This document shows positions 16,745-24,859 of a DNA stretch of 64,000 nt, piece after piece. Every line of letters starts with the position of its first letter. Position 1 is the stretch's first letter. The DNA is from Agromyces badenianii. GTDB taxonomy: Bacteria > Actinomycetota > Actinomycetes > Actinomycetales > Microbacteriaceae. The notes beneath the pieces were generated by a model. That model worked only from the letters and a program-made list of their open reading frames with translations. It made no database searches and was not told where the DNA came from. The DNA is taken from contig NZ_CP028913.1 in NCBI RefSeq assembly GCF_003070885.1, positions 248,001 to 312,000 of the forward strand, given 5' to 3'. Both the position numbers and the translations under genes were made by a program.

Positions 16745-17632
16745 TCACCGAAGTGCGCTGGCGATGTCGGTATCGGACCAAGGCGCTGCATGCGGAAGAA
16801 AACGGTCGACGGGTTCCAGTGTCCGGAGTCCGGCGGCAGTGAGTAACGGGAGGATCGGTGTTCCTCGGTTGAGGTGATGGACGATCCAGCTTGCGCGCAT
16901 CCGTCGGACGAGAAGGGTCGGTCGACCGTCTGACTTCATGACGAACAGCCCGGTGAGGTTTGCTGACCGGTACCGGCGACCGGGGAGGAACACCCATTCA
17001 TCGGAGCCGGCGACCTGGAGCTGGGTGAGCAGCGTGGCCCATTGTTCGAGGAACGGTACGTCGCGTTCGCGAGTACCCGCCACGTGCACCGTCGTGCCGG
17101 CGTCGCTGACGTCCAGGTCTCGTCGGCGCACGCGGATTAGCTCCTCGTTTGACAGCCCTGCTCCGAATCCGAGTGCGAGGAGCACCTCGGCATTGGTCCG
17201 GCGCAACAGGGTGCCTTGGGATCTTGCCCAGCTGAGAAACGCCGCTTGTTCTTGCAGCGTGTATGGGGCGGAGGCATCGGAGTTGCCGTACGGCCGCAGG
17301 CGCACAGGTGGTTGGTCGGGGGCCAGCACTTCGGCCAGTCGTAGGAGTCTTGAGCGGATTGTGTTGCGGCTCGCGTTGGTCCATCCGCTGAGGCCGGTGG
17401 TTACGAACATTTCGATGACGTCCCGGTCGAGAACCTCGCTCGTGTCCAGCGATGCTGACCCAGTCTGCCAGCACCAGATGCTGAGGGGCCCGAGTGCTGC
17501 CGTCAACTCTTTGAGGGAGTAACTCGTGCGACCTTCGGATTCGATGAGGCAGTTGTCGACGAACTCCTCGACGTGCGTCCAGTACTTCGCACCGTTTCGG
17601 GGCTCGTACTTGTAGCGGGCGCCTGTTGTCAT
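16745..17632 (-). CDS. Tyrosine-recombinase-fold protein lacking catalytic residues, copy B
   Basis: A 295-aa paralogue of the protein at 10580. Box I reads GAGLSNEELIRVRRRDLD (Arg of GLR replaced by Ser). Box II reads VRRMRASWIVHHLNRGTPI (His of HxxR replaced by Arg). The end, AAGLRTLEPVDRFLPH, has no LGH motif and no obvious nucleophilic Tyr. Shared with copy A are the YW near the N-terminus, GAGL..E, R..(I/V)P, WIV, G.PI and RTL. It starts inside the stop of the upstream gene (ATGA), so it is coupled to the winged-helix/nucleotidyltransferase-like protein. Likely a DNA-binding, non-catalytic relative. Confidence 0.65.
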   Translation of the reverse strand: MTTGARYKYEPRNGAKYWTHVEEFVDNCLIESEGRTSYSLKELTAALGPLSIWCWQTGSASLDTSEVLDRDVIEMFVTTGLSGWTNASRNTIRSRLLRLAEVLAPDQPPVRLRPYGNSDASAPYTLQEQAAFLSWARSQGTLLRRTNAEVLLALGFGAGLSNEELIRVRRRDLDVSDAGTTVHVAGTRERDVPFLEQWATLLTQLQVAGSDEWVFLPGRRYRSANLTGLFVMKSDGRPTLLVRRMRASWIVHHLNRGTPILPLLTAAGLRTLEPVDRFLPHAAPWSDTDIASALR

Positions 17633-18327
17633 TCGCCTGTGCGGTGTGTGTCGGTGGTCTGGGGAGCGGGTGGGATGGTGCTGCGGTAGATCGTGATCAT
17701 GGTGTCCGCGAGGTTGGGACCGAACACGGTCACTGACCTCCACCAGTTGTTCAACGCAGTCGGGTTGCGCTGCTTGATGCGATCGGCCAGTTCGGTCGGC
17801 TGGATGACTTCGACCCGGGAGGTGCCGCTGAGCATTCGTGGAAGGACGCGGGCGAGGATCTCGGCGAGCTCCGTCGAGGATCCTTCGTCGCCGGCGCCGG
17901 TGATGATTAGTACCCCGAGGCCCTCTTCGTCGCCGGATCCGTAGACGGCGACCGTAGTGTAAGGCCCGACAGTCTCGGAGGCCAGCGCCTTGATTCGAGT
18001 GAATGCGTTCGGTCGTGCATCCAGTGCTTCCAAGAGCGGTGCGGTGAGTACGTGGCTATCGTTCAACCAGTAGACACTGCGGTCTGTATCCCGGGTGGCG
18101 AGTCCGATCGCAACGAGGTCGTCGAGCGTCTTCTTCACGCGCTGGCGGCTCAGTGTTGCGCGCATTGCGGCATCTTTGCTGGTGACCGGTTCGTATGAAG
18201 CGAGGATGCGAAGGATCAGTGCGCGGGTCCCGCCGATGAGGTCTGCGACCGGGTCGGCGACGAAGCGGTCGATAGACCAGCCAAGGTCTCGACGGTGCGA
18301 GCGACTACGTCTCACAAGGCCCCCCAT
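17629..18327 (-). CDS. Winged-helix plus degenerate nucleotidyltransferase-like protein
   Basis: A 232-aa protein. Residues about 30-95 look like a winged helix (ALILRILASYEPVTSKDAA, LSRQRVKKTLDDLVAIGLA). The rest resembles a MNT-type nucleotidyltransferase fold, with VAVYGSGDEEGLGVLIITG in place of the catalytic GS...D-x-D strand: GS is kept but the Asp pair is not. ATG at 18325-18327 is preferred; an upstream TTG is open. It is ATGA-coupled to the recombinase-like gene. By analogy with the 8709-11964 module it is the variable partner. The fold call is by eye only. Confidence 0.5.
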   Translation of the reverse strand: MGGLVRRSRSHRRDLGWSIDRFVADPVADLIGGTRALILRILASYEPVTSKDAAMRATLSRQRVKKTLDDLVAIGLATRDTDRSVYWLNDSHVLTAPLLEALDARPNAFTRIKALASETVGPYTTVAVYGSGDEEGLGVLIITGAGDEGSSTELAEILARVLPRMLSGTSRVEVIQPTELADRIKQRNPTALNNWWRSVTVFGPNLADTMITIYRSTIPPAPQTTDTHRTGE

Positions 18328-18851
18328 TCTCGGATAATGGTGGAAAGAGTCACCACTTGATGGTACCGCAAATGGTGAATTCAATCATCAGTCGCAGGCA
18401 TTGAGCTGCGACCCGACGGATAATCGAATAACCAAATGAGCTCGAGTCCGTTTCGACGAGCGTGGACGCGATCATCGAAGGCCAGCTCGGAAGCTTCGGC
18501 CGCACCCTTACCCTCGGCATCCTCGCCGTCACCGCGTTCTCGTCGCGGTGCTCCCTACGGCATGGTGATGCTCCGCCGGAAGGACTTCGGCCGACGAGCT
18601 CCCTCTCGCCTACGCGCGCCGTGGCCGCTGGCCCCGGTCCCCGTGCAGTTGTACGCAACGCCCCCCATTACGCTGGACTGAGGCGATCTTCCGCGGCCGG
18701 AGACCGAAGAAGTCGTCGCCGGACGTGCCGTGGTTCGAAGGGAAGACTCAAACGAATCGACGCCGGTCCGACCTATGTTGGATAGATCGCCATCATGGGT
18801 GATACTACCTCTCGACCCGAGGAATGTCCCTCGAGTATGAGAGGAACCATG
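18328..18851. other. Intergenic, possible operators, no supported gene
   Basis: Near the left end AATGGTG occurs twice (18336 and 18372), TCACCA/TGGTGA arms flank 18350-18376, and CGGATAAT occurs at 18331 and 18419. These could be control sites for the leftward operon. The rest shows no coding frame I would support, apart from the promoter region of the secreted protein at 18852. Confidence 0.4.
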
Positions 18852-19307
18852 ATGTTGAGGAAGACCCTAATCGGCGCGGCGCTCATCGCCGGAATGACTG
18901 TGTTCGGCGCCGTCGCGCCAGCGACCGCTGCGCCCCAGACACCTGTGGCATTGACTGAGTCAGAAGCCGACGCTCCCCTTGAGAACGTCCACGTCACACT
19001 CGATCCCGCCACTGGCGCCGTCGTCGCCGTCACTGAGCTGATGGTCGCACCCGCCATCAGCTCAGTGACGTGCACGAGCGGCACTGTGTGCCTGCGCAGC
19101 AACTTCGGGACGGCAGTCGGGTTCCAGGGCGCCGGGACGACCACAGGCTCGTGGACTAACCGGACCTCCTACGACACCGGCTCCTGGACGGCGCAGCTGC
19201 GTTGGATTTACAGCGGCAGCACGGTGACCGGCCCGACTCTCGGCCCGGGTTCGAGCGCTGGCTGGGGAGGCTCGGCAGTGACCGTCACATCGGTCAAGAT
19301 CTTCTAA
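18852..19307 (+). CDS. Secreted protein with LDPATGAVV motif
   Basis: A 151-aa Sec-exported protein: signal about residues 1-28 (MLRKTLIGAALIAGMTVFGA, then APATAA). The mature protein has an acidic start, TLDPATGAVVAVTEL, a two-Cys stretch (VTCTSGTVCLR) and a Gly/Ser/Thr/Trp-rich beta-like C-terminus. Start chosen because AGAGGA (18840-18845) is 6 nt before ATG 18852. Family not recognised. It is convergent with the membrane gene at 19360, whose C-terminus carries a near-copy of the same motif. Terminator follows. Confidence 0.65.
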   Translation: MLRKTLIGAALIAGMTVFGAVAPATAAPQTPVALTESEADAPLENVHVTLDPATGAVVAVTELMVAPAISSVTCTSGTVCLRSNFGTAVGFQGAGTTTGSWTNRTSYDTGSWTAQLRWIYSGSTVTGPTLGPGSSAGWGGSAVTVTSVKIF

Positions 19308-19312
19308 CTCGT

Positions 19313-19355
19313 GAGCGAGGCTGCGGCGCACCTACTGCTGCGGCCTCGCTTTCTT
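19313..19355 (+). terminator. Terminator after the secreted-protein gene
   Basis: AGCGAGGCTGCGGC pairs, with two mismatches, with GCTGCGGCCTCGCT around a short loop, followed by TTCTT. Confidence 0.6.
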
Positions 19356-19359
19356 CGAC

Positions 19360-19749
19360 CTACTTCGTCCCGATGATCGCACCGGTCGCCGGGTCGATGA
19401 TGTAGGTGTTCTTCGTCGACTTCGGCGGCTCATTCGCAACGGCGGGGGGCTGGTTGGCGTTCACCGCGACGATGATGAGCATCGCGACGAACCCGGGCAG
19501 CAGCACCCCGACGACAAGCAGCCGCATCCGGTCGACGCCCGACCACATCGTGGCAGCCTCTGTGGTCGCCGCCGTCCAGCGGAGTGAGAGCGCCGCGCCC
19601 GCGAGCGAGGCGAGCAACGAACGCTTGGACATGCCGAGCTCCTCGCAGGAACTGAGGTCGGCCGACCACTCAGCCATCCAACGCTCTCGCCGCTCCCGGG
19701 GCACGAGGAGCGCTACAAGCGCGAGGAGCCGCCGGACCCGCGGAGTCAT
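19360..19749 (-). CDS. Single-TM protein coupled to PadR
   Basis: A 129-aa protein. The N-terminus (RRLLALVALLVPRERRERW) resembles the short amphipathic prefix seen in PadR-associated permease-prefix proteins. One strong TM helix lies at about residues 77-97 (LLVVGVLLPGFVAMLIIVAV), followed by an outside tail ending IIDPATGAIIGTK. Its start overlaps the padR stop (ATGA), so the regulator and this protein are made together. It could be a sensor or partner for the regulator. The DPATGA tail recurs in the neighbouring secreted protein. Confidence 0.6.
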   Translation of the reverse strand: MTPRVRRLLALVALLVPRERRERWMAEWSADLSSCEELGMSKRSLLASLAGAALSLRWTAATTEAATMWSGVDRMRLLVVGVLLPGFVAMLIIVAVNANQPPAVANEPPKSTKNTYIIDPATGAIIGTK

Positions 19750-20072
19750 GCCTGCGCGCCGCCCAACACCGCGCCCCGGTCCGAGCTCCGCACTCGGCTT
19801 CCGGCACGTTCCAACAGCAGCTTGACCGCCGCCTTCCTGCCCTCGGCCGTCAACTCGTAGTAGTGACGGCGCGGACCGCTGCGCTCAGGCTCCGCCGGCC
19901 AGTCCGACGTCAACCAACCAAGGCTCTCGAGTCGCTCGAGGATCGGGTATACGGTCCCCGGGTTCCTCCCGGAGTCCTTGATGATCTGAAGACCCCACAT
20001 CGGTGACGCCGATTCCACGAGTGCAACGAGCACATCGAGGGTCGGCGGTGTCACGCGTTGGATCGGCTCCAT
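19746..20072 (-). CDS. PadR family transcriptional regulator
   Basis: A 108-aa winged-helix repressor-type protein: TPPTLDVLVALVE, WGLQIIKDSG, GTVYPILERLESLGWL (recognition helix and wing) and GPRRHYYELTAEGR, all typical of PadR. TAACAT (complement of 20079-20084) lies 6 nt before the ATG, indicating a leaderless transcript. PadR proteins usually control the gene beside them, here the TM protein at 19360 and perhaps the promoter itself. The ligand is unknown. Confidence 0.85.
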   Translation of the reverse strand: MEPIQRVTPPTLDVLVALVESASPMWGLQIIKDSGRNPGTVYPILERLESLGWLTSDWPAEPERSGPRRHYYELTAEGRKAAVKLLLERAGSRVRSSDRGAVLGGAQA

Positions 20073-20339
20073 CCGCCAATGTTACCGAACGTCATCGCGA
20101 TTCCCCATGCCGCGGCATCCGCTCGACCGCGCGCAGCCACGCACCAAGCAAGCACGGCTCGTCTCCCTCCACGCGGACGGTAGGACGGTCAGCCTCGCGA
20201 CGCTCGACCGGACGAGGGATGAGCTCGTCGTTGAGAAGGTGTAGCACAACCTTCTGTAACGGTCCCTCGCCGCCGCCCCGCGAACACCACTCGGCCAGGC
20301 GGGAGAAAGGTTGTCCGACAGAGTGGAGGCACGTTGCCA

Positions 20340-20623
20340 CTAGGCAGTACAGCCGAAGACACCGCTGGTGTAGGTCCCGGCGGTGCTCATGTTTATCGTC
20401 ACCGGAATTTTCGCCTTGTAGAACCCCTTCAGGCTGGACACCCCCGGGGCGAACTCCTTGGTGATGATTGATGTGCCACCGGTGTGCGTGTGTGTGGTCG
20501 AGCCTCCCGGTCGAGTTGGCCCGGGTGTACGGGTACGAGTTGGCGCAGGTCGAGGTGCTCGACCCGCTCTGCGCCTGAGCCGCTGCCGCTGCGCCAATCG
20601 CCAACGCGAGGAGGGAGCTTCAT
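20340..20623 (-). pseudogene. Frameshifted small secreted protein gene
   Basis: The complement starts ATGAAGCTC at 20623 after an AGGGACG ribosome site. The signal peptide (SLLALAIGAAAAAQAQS) and first mature residues (CANSYPYTRANSTG) are in the second frame; the remainder (GGTSIITKEFAPGVSSLKG, IPVTINMSTAGTYTSGVFGC) is in the third. The second break falls in an alternating CACACACGCACAC run. With two shifts removed, a ~90-aa exported protein with N- and C-terminal Cys results. Either decay, or slippage at the CA run; sequencing error cannot be excluded. Confidence 0.6.
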
Positions 20624-20803
20624 CACGTCCCTTTCACCCCTAGATCAGTCGGTGGAAGATTTCACCCTGCCGCGCTACGATCAAGGTGAATGAAATCACC
20701 ATATCTGTGAGGTGCAGACGAAATGGCTGCAGAGCACCCAGCTGTTCGGGTCGCCGAGAACGCTTGAAGCGATGCGCCGAGAACTCGCTCAGGAACGCGG
20801 TTC

Positions 20804-21835
20804 GTGAACATGCGATACGGCAATCGGGTTGGTGTGATCGGCACCGTGAACGGGGACTGGGCTTCGTTGACCGTGGCGAATGCAGGGCTCGCCCGACACG
20901 AAGTGCGCACCGTGTTCCAGCTCGGTGGCCTCGGCCTGATCCCGGACGACGTCGACTGGCGAAACCTGCCGGCGGAACCAGGGCGAGCGCTGGCCGCGTA
21001 TGAACACAAGCTGTTGTTCCTCGACGGTCCCTCCGACCCGCTCCGTCTTCGATACGTCCCGTTCGACCACGACTCGGGGCTGCCGTGGTCGTGGCATCGG
21101 GAGGAAGTCCGGTTCGTGTCGAGCCGGATCGGATACCTGCCGCGCGGGTTCCGAGACGAGTTCGAAACCGCGCAGAAGTTCGCGGTCTTGGGCGGCGGGG
21201 AATCCGACCACGAAGATCGGAGGGTCGACGACCGCGATGTTGAGGCACTCGGCCGCGGCTACGCAGACGTTCTGTTCACGTGTTTGCCGCCGTTCGAACG
21301 ACCGTCGGCCACTGACCTGAACGACAAGGACGCTCCGTCGCAAGCCGAAGTGCATCGGGCGTTCCTCGCGGTCCGACCCCGGCTCCTGCTGGCCACCGGC
21401 TCCGCGTTCGGAGCGAAGACGCTCGCCTACGCGACCGGGCTCCGGACGTGCAGACTGGTCGCTGCGATCCTCAACACGGAGACGCTCGACCTCGAGTTCA
21501 TCGATGATCGGGGGACCCGGGTCGAGGCGCCCGATGATGTCACTGACTTGGCAACCCAGACGACCGGGCGATGGTTGCTCCGCACCCAGAGCTCGCAACA
21601 TGTGGTCGACCTGGACCGCGGCACCTGGGAGCGAATCCCGGGATCCGGCGCCCACCGGTACGACGCACCGAACACCGGGCTTCTTCGCACGTTCGAAGAC
21701 TGCGCGGTCGGGAAATCGGCGTTCATCACCACACGCTCCACCGACCTGCTCGTCGACTACTACTGGGCGAGGACGTCGCTGATCCTGAGCATCGACCGGC
21801 TGGCCCACGGCGAAGGGGTCGATGATGTTCGGTGA
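20804..21835 (+). CDS. Calcineurin-like phosphoesterase homologue with all metal-site motifs lost, plus C-terminal domain
   Basis: A 343-aa cytoplasmic protein. Residues 1-215 follow the layout of actinobacterial metallophosphoesterases, but each motif is altered: GDxHG is GTVNG (13-17), GDxG is GGLG (41-44), GNHE is GPSD (75-78), the HDxP site is TCLPP (159-163), and GHxH is GSAF (199-202). Around them the family's YLPRGFR, FAVLGG, ADVLFT and EVHRAFL are kept. Residues about 252-333 form a second domain also encoded by the next gene (TGRWLL, VVDLD, EDCAVGK, SIDR). Start GTG 20804 has AGGA 9 nt upstream; ATG 20810 is an alternative. First of three overlapping genes. Confidence 0.62.
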   Translation: MNMRYGNRVGVIGTVNGDWASLTVANAGLARHEVRTVFQLGGLGLIPDDVDWRNLPAEPGRALAAYEHKLLFLDGPSDPLRLRYVPFDHDSGLPWSWHREEVRFVSSRIGYLPRGFRDEFETAQKFAVLGGGESDHEDRRVDDRDVEALGRGYADVLFTCLPPFERPSATDLNDKDAPSQAEVHRAFLAVRPRLLLATGSAFGAKTLAYATGLRTCRLVAAILNTETLDLEFIDDRGTRVEAPDDVTDLATQTTGRWLLRTQSSQHVVDLDRGTWERIPGSGAHRYDAPNTGLLRTFEDCAVGKSAFITTRSTDLLVDYYWARTSLILSIDRLAHGEGVDDVR

Positions 21836-22133
21836 CCTGATGACGCTCAACGGACTGACCGCCGGCGTCTACATCGTGACCACCGAAACCGGTTCCGAAT
21901 ACACGGTCGACCTCGACCAAATGGTCGTCACCCGGCACCGAGAGGAGCCCGACGTATACCACGAGCTCCGCCGAGACGAACAATCCGTCACCCTGCTCAA
22001 GCTCATCGACTGCCGGCTCGGATACGACATGCGACTGCTCATCGACCTGAAAGTCGAAGGGGTGCTGCACACGACGCGGGCCACGACACCGGTTGTGATG
22101 ATCGATCGGCGCCCCATCAGCCGTCGGTCATGA
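21825..22133 (+). CDS. Stand-alone copy of the neighbour's C-terminal domain
   Basis: A 102-aa protein of unknown function. AGVYIVTTETGSEYTVDLD and LLKLIDCRLGYDMRLLID align with TGRWLLRTQSSQHVVDLD and LLRTFEDCAVGKSAFITT of the preceding protein, and both end near a (M/S)IDR. It begins 11 bp inside the preceding gene, after AAGGGG; ATG 21822 is also possible. It overlaps the next start by 4 nt. A shared domain in two adjacent proteins suggests a hetero-oligomer; that is inference. Confidence 0.6.
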   Translation: MFGDLMTLNGLTAGVYIVTTETGSEYTVDLDQMVVTRHREEPDVYHELRRDEQSVTLLKLIDCRLGYDMRLLIDLKVEGVLHTTRATTPVVMIDRRPISRRS

Positions 22134-22288
22134 ACGAACCGGGGAAGGTTGCGTGGTGGCGGCGGAAGATCGGATCCGCTTCGAAACGGGCCGGGCGCTC
22201 GAGTGAATCGTTCCGTTGGCTCGCGCACCGATTCGTCGATCGAACTGAGAGAAGGATCCCCGCGGTGCAGTACCGTCAACTCGGGTGA
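22130..22288 (+). CDS. Small basic protein, third gene of the pseudo-phosphoesterase operon
   Basis: A 52-aa strongly basic peptide (KVAWWRRKIGSASKRAGRS, FRWLAHRFVDRTERR). It starts inside the preceding stop (ATGA), which is the main support for it being real. No family recognised. It could bind nucleic acid or membrane; nothing in the sequence decides. Confidence 0.5.
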   Translation: MNEPGKVAWWRRKIGSASKRAGRSSESFRWLAHRFVDRTERRIPAVQYRQLG

Positions 22289-22529
22289 CTTCGAACCGAT
22301 TTGGAACCAACCTCGCTCATCCGGACATCTCTGTTTTGGGAGATGTGGAAGTGGGGTGCGACGAGTATGTCGGCTGGCAAGACAGGCTCATGCGGGCAGC
22401 GGGCGCTTTGACGATCGTGGGTTTGGTTGGCACCCGCTTCTGCAGACGTCCAAGCAGCTCGCCGAGGCGGGGCGGCGTGGCGAGATCCGCAGCTCTCGAC
22501 TCGGGAGTGGGAGGCTCCTGCATGTTTGA

Positions 22530-22968
22530 GAGTGCGCGCCGTGTCGCTAGGAGAATCGCTTCCGGCGAAGAACTTGTCGAGCTCGCCGAGGATCGCGCTC
22601 AGCTCTTCGTCTCGGACCCCACAGATAAAGCTCGGTCAGGAGGCGCGGCATCTGCGCTAGTTGACCGAAGCCTGCATCGAGGGTCTTCACCTCCGTCTTC
22701 ACCGTCTTGGCTGTCGGTGATTGGCCGGCCAGGCTTGACCGGTGAATCTGTGCTTGAGAGAACAGCAAGGCCCATCCAGGCTGTGCCTCATGCGATGAGG
22801 TCTGCGGGGAGGAGATGGACCTGGGTTCGGTGAGCTTCCTGACGTGCGAGATCCGCTTCACAGGCAGTAGCTCGAAGCTGCTGCCGAGTGGCCGACGGCT
22901 GCACCGAGCAGCGAACCGAACAAGCCGGCGACCGCGGCGATTACCGCAAAGATCATTTCATCTGACAC
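22530..22968 (-). pseudogene. Decayed small membrane protein gene
   Basis: On the complement a GTG at 22966-22968 opens a 36-aa frame with one clear TM helix (FAVIAAVAGLFGSLLGAAVG), stopping at 22858. Further plausible protein pieces follow in other frames: ATACEADLARQEAHRTQVHL, then TVKTEVKTLDAGFGQLAQMP, then RDEELSAILGELDKFFAGS. They read as a TM anchor plus a cytoplasmic helical domain broken by several shifts. Intact product not inferable. Confidence 0.35.
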
Positions 22969-23521
22969 ATCGCTGACCGTACAGGGCGCCGACGACGCTG
23001 ACGTGTCGCTGTAAACAAAGCAAACAAGTAAACGGTAAGGGTGTTGTAAACCGGGCCCGGCAGCGCGTGTTCACTTGATGGCCAAGATACGCGTCGGCGA
23101 CCCCTGGACGGCTTGTGCGATGTTCGCTGCCCATGGACAGACCGCGCCACGAATAATACGAGCCGAAAGGCTCGGCGCTGACCGGTGTGGAGCACACTGA
23201 TGCAAGCCGTCGGAGTGGCCCGCTGACGATAGGACGAGGCAACTCTGAACGGTCCGGCGGGCTGAAGGAACCGGCGCGCGCAATGCGGTGGGCTGGGCTG
23301 ATGGTACTGAGGTGATCGCGCCGTGGGCTCGGAATCGTCCTCGCAAGTCAGGACCACCCGCGTGCTGGGTGCTAGACCGGTGCAGGCGCACGCGGTAGTG
23401 TGGCCGCACCAGCACGCAGAGCAGACTTGCAAGTACCGAGTCAAGCAGCGTCGGTCCAACGTCACCACGTTCTGCGCGCCACTGATGCGCGGGACGGTTC
23501 CTACCCTCAAAGGGGATACCC
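22969..23521. other. Intergenic, no supported gene
   Basis: About 550 bp with only shadow frames. It contains the GTAAAC direct repeats (23011-23051) and, at the right end, the upstream region of the gene at 23522. Confidence 0.5.
23011..23051. repeat. Three GTAAAC direct repeats at 17-18 bp spacing
   Basis: GTAAAC occurs at 23011, 23028 and 23046 in an A-rich stretch that contrasts with its surroundings. The spacing of roughly 1.7 helical turns is iteron- or operator-like. Confidence 0.4.
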
Positions 23522-24859
23522 ATGTCTGAACCCACGTTTCCTGTACCGCCGCCGACGTTTGCCGCGATCACGACAGCGTCCCGAAGCCGGATCGTGCTCA
23601 TCACGCCAGCCGCCCCGCTGGCAGCGCCAACCGTAACGGTCGTGACGACTCTCGCGTGCGATGCGGACGATGCCGCTGCCCTGGTCAGCGCACTTAACTG
23701 GGCTGCGTCCGGACAGGGCCAAGAGGAGTTGGAGACGCTGCTTGCCGGATTTCCGCCTGCGGTCGGCCGCTCATGCCGAGAATCGATTGCTGCCTGCCCA
23801 CCGCTCTCCAGCGTCGCGTGGAGTCAGGACGGGTCCGCCATGACTGTCCTGAAGAAATTCTACTTCGAGTCTGAATCGGATGACCTTTTGGCGTGCGCGG
23901 ACGCGGCCGTCGATCTTGGGCTCCAGCTACTCATCGAAGGAGAGATCGATGACGAGGACGGCCGATTCCGGATGGTCGGCACACTGCTCTCCGGGGAGGC
24001 GGAGACCGGCCCGAACTCCATCGACACTTGGTGGCCCGTCCCCGACGGAGCGACTCTTGACCGCCGAGTTCTGACCAACTCGGAGGAGCTTGCCACGGTG
24101 CTCGGGGATCCGCGCTGGGAGACCAACCTTGCGCGCGGCTACTGGCTTTGGATCCGCGACACAGAAGATGCCGACGCCGATTTTTACAGTGCCGCCGCAA
24201 CGTGGGTCATTGAGTTCTTTGACAAGCCGCTGGCTCCCGACACCAACGTCCGGGTCTTTCTCGCGGACGCAGAACTCGATCAGAACGTCGAGACGGTACT
24301 CACGCCACGCAACCGGTTCACACTCTGGGTAAGCCTCTCCAACATCTCTGTTGACCTCGATGGCTGGTTGGCCGACCCAGTCGACGCAATCAGTTCCATC
24401 GTCGCGGACGATATGCCGGCCATGGTGCAATCTGAACCGCGTGACTGGTGGCTCGCACTCCGAGAATCCGCGGATCGGCTCCGCGAAGCGTCACGCCGAG
24501 GTGACTATGAGGGGATGGTCCCGCGGACACCCGCCGAAGAGGCGCTCCTCTCCCTCGCCACCCGACCCGACTACGTCGAGTGGGCTATGGACTCGTTCGA
24601 GCTTCACGATCGATCAGAAGTCTTCGGCCAACTACCCAACTCAACGTTTGACGGCGATCACGACGAGGTACTCCCCGAACTGACCGGAGATACTGACATC
24701 GAAATGATGTGGGTGGACGATGCACCCCATCGCAGCGACCCGAAGGACGCAATCAACCGGTTCCTCGGTCTCGGCGACTATCGATCATCCGAATGGCATG
24801 TGCCGTTCGACCGAGCCGTCGATAGCTTTGCCAATGAGCAAGATCCCGGTGATCAGTGA
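23522..24859 (+). CDS. Acidic protein of unknown function
   Basis: A 445-aa soluble, strongly acidic protein (many D/E, pairs such as EIDDEDGRF and DTEDADADF). It has no signal peptide, TM helix or motif I recognise. The first ~45 residues are Pro/Ala/Thr-rich and low in charge; the remainder looks globular with many Trp (IDTWWPVPDG, GYWLWIRD, PRDWWLALRE). The ATG follows AAAGGGGA. The decayed 2-TM gene at 24833 overlaps its 3' end, so it once had a membrane partner. Likely island cargo. Confidence 0.6.
   Translation: MSEPTFPVPPPTFAAITTASRSRIVLITPAAPLAAPTVTVVTTLACDADDAAALVSALNWAASGQGQEELETLLAGFPPAVGRSCRESIAACPPLSSVAWSQDGSAMTVLKKFYFESESDDLLACADAAVDLGLQLLIEGEIDDEDGRFRMVGTLLSGEAETGPNSIDTWWPVPDGATLDRRVLTNSEELATVLGDPRWETNLARGYWLWIRDTEDADADFYSAAATWVIEFFDKPLAPDTNVRVFLADAELDQNVETVLTPRNRFTLWVSLSNISVDLDGWLADPVDAISSIVADDMPAMVQSEPRDWWLALRESADRLREASRRGDYEGMVPRTPAEEALLSLATRPDYVEWAMDSFELHDRSEVFGQLPNSTFDGDHDEVLPELTGDTDIEMMWVDDAPHRSDPKDAINRFLGLGDYRSSEWHVPFDRAVDSFANEQDPGDQ

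Noticed and set aside
22285-22833. 182-codon plus-strand frame
   Set aside because: No family features; overlaps better-looking pieces on the minus strand and the stop of the 52-aa gene.
23011-23051. CRISPR-like array
   Set aside because: Repeat unit is only 6 bp with 11-12 bp between; no long repeats or spacers anywhere in the window.
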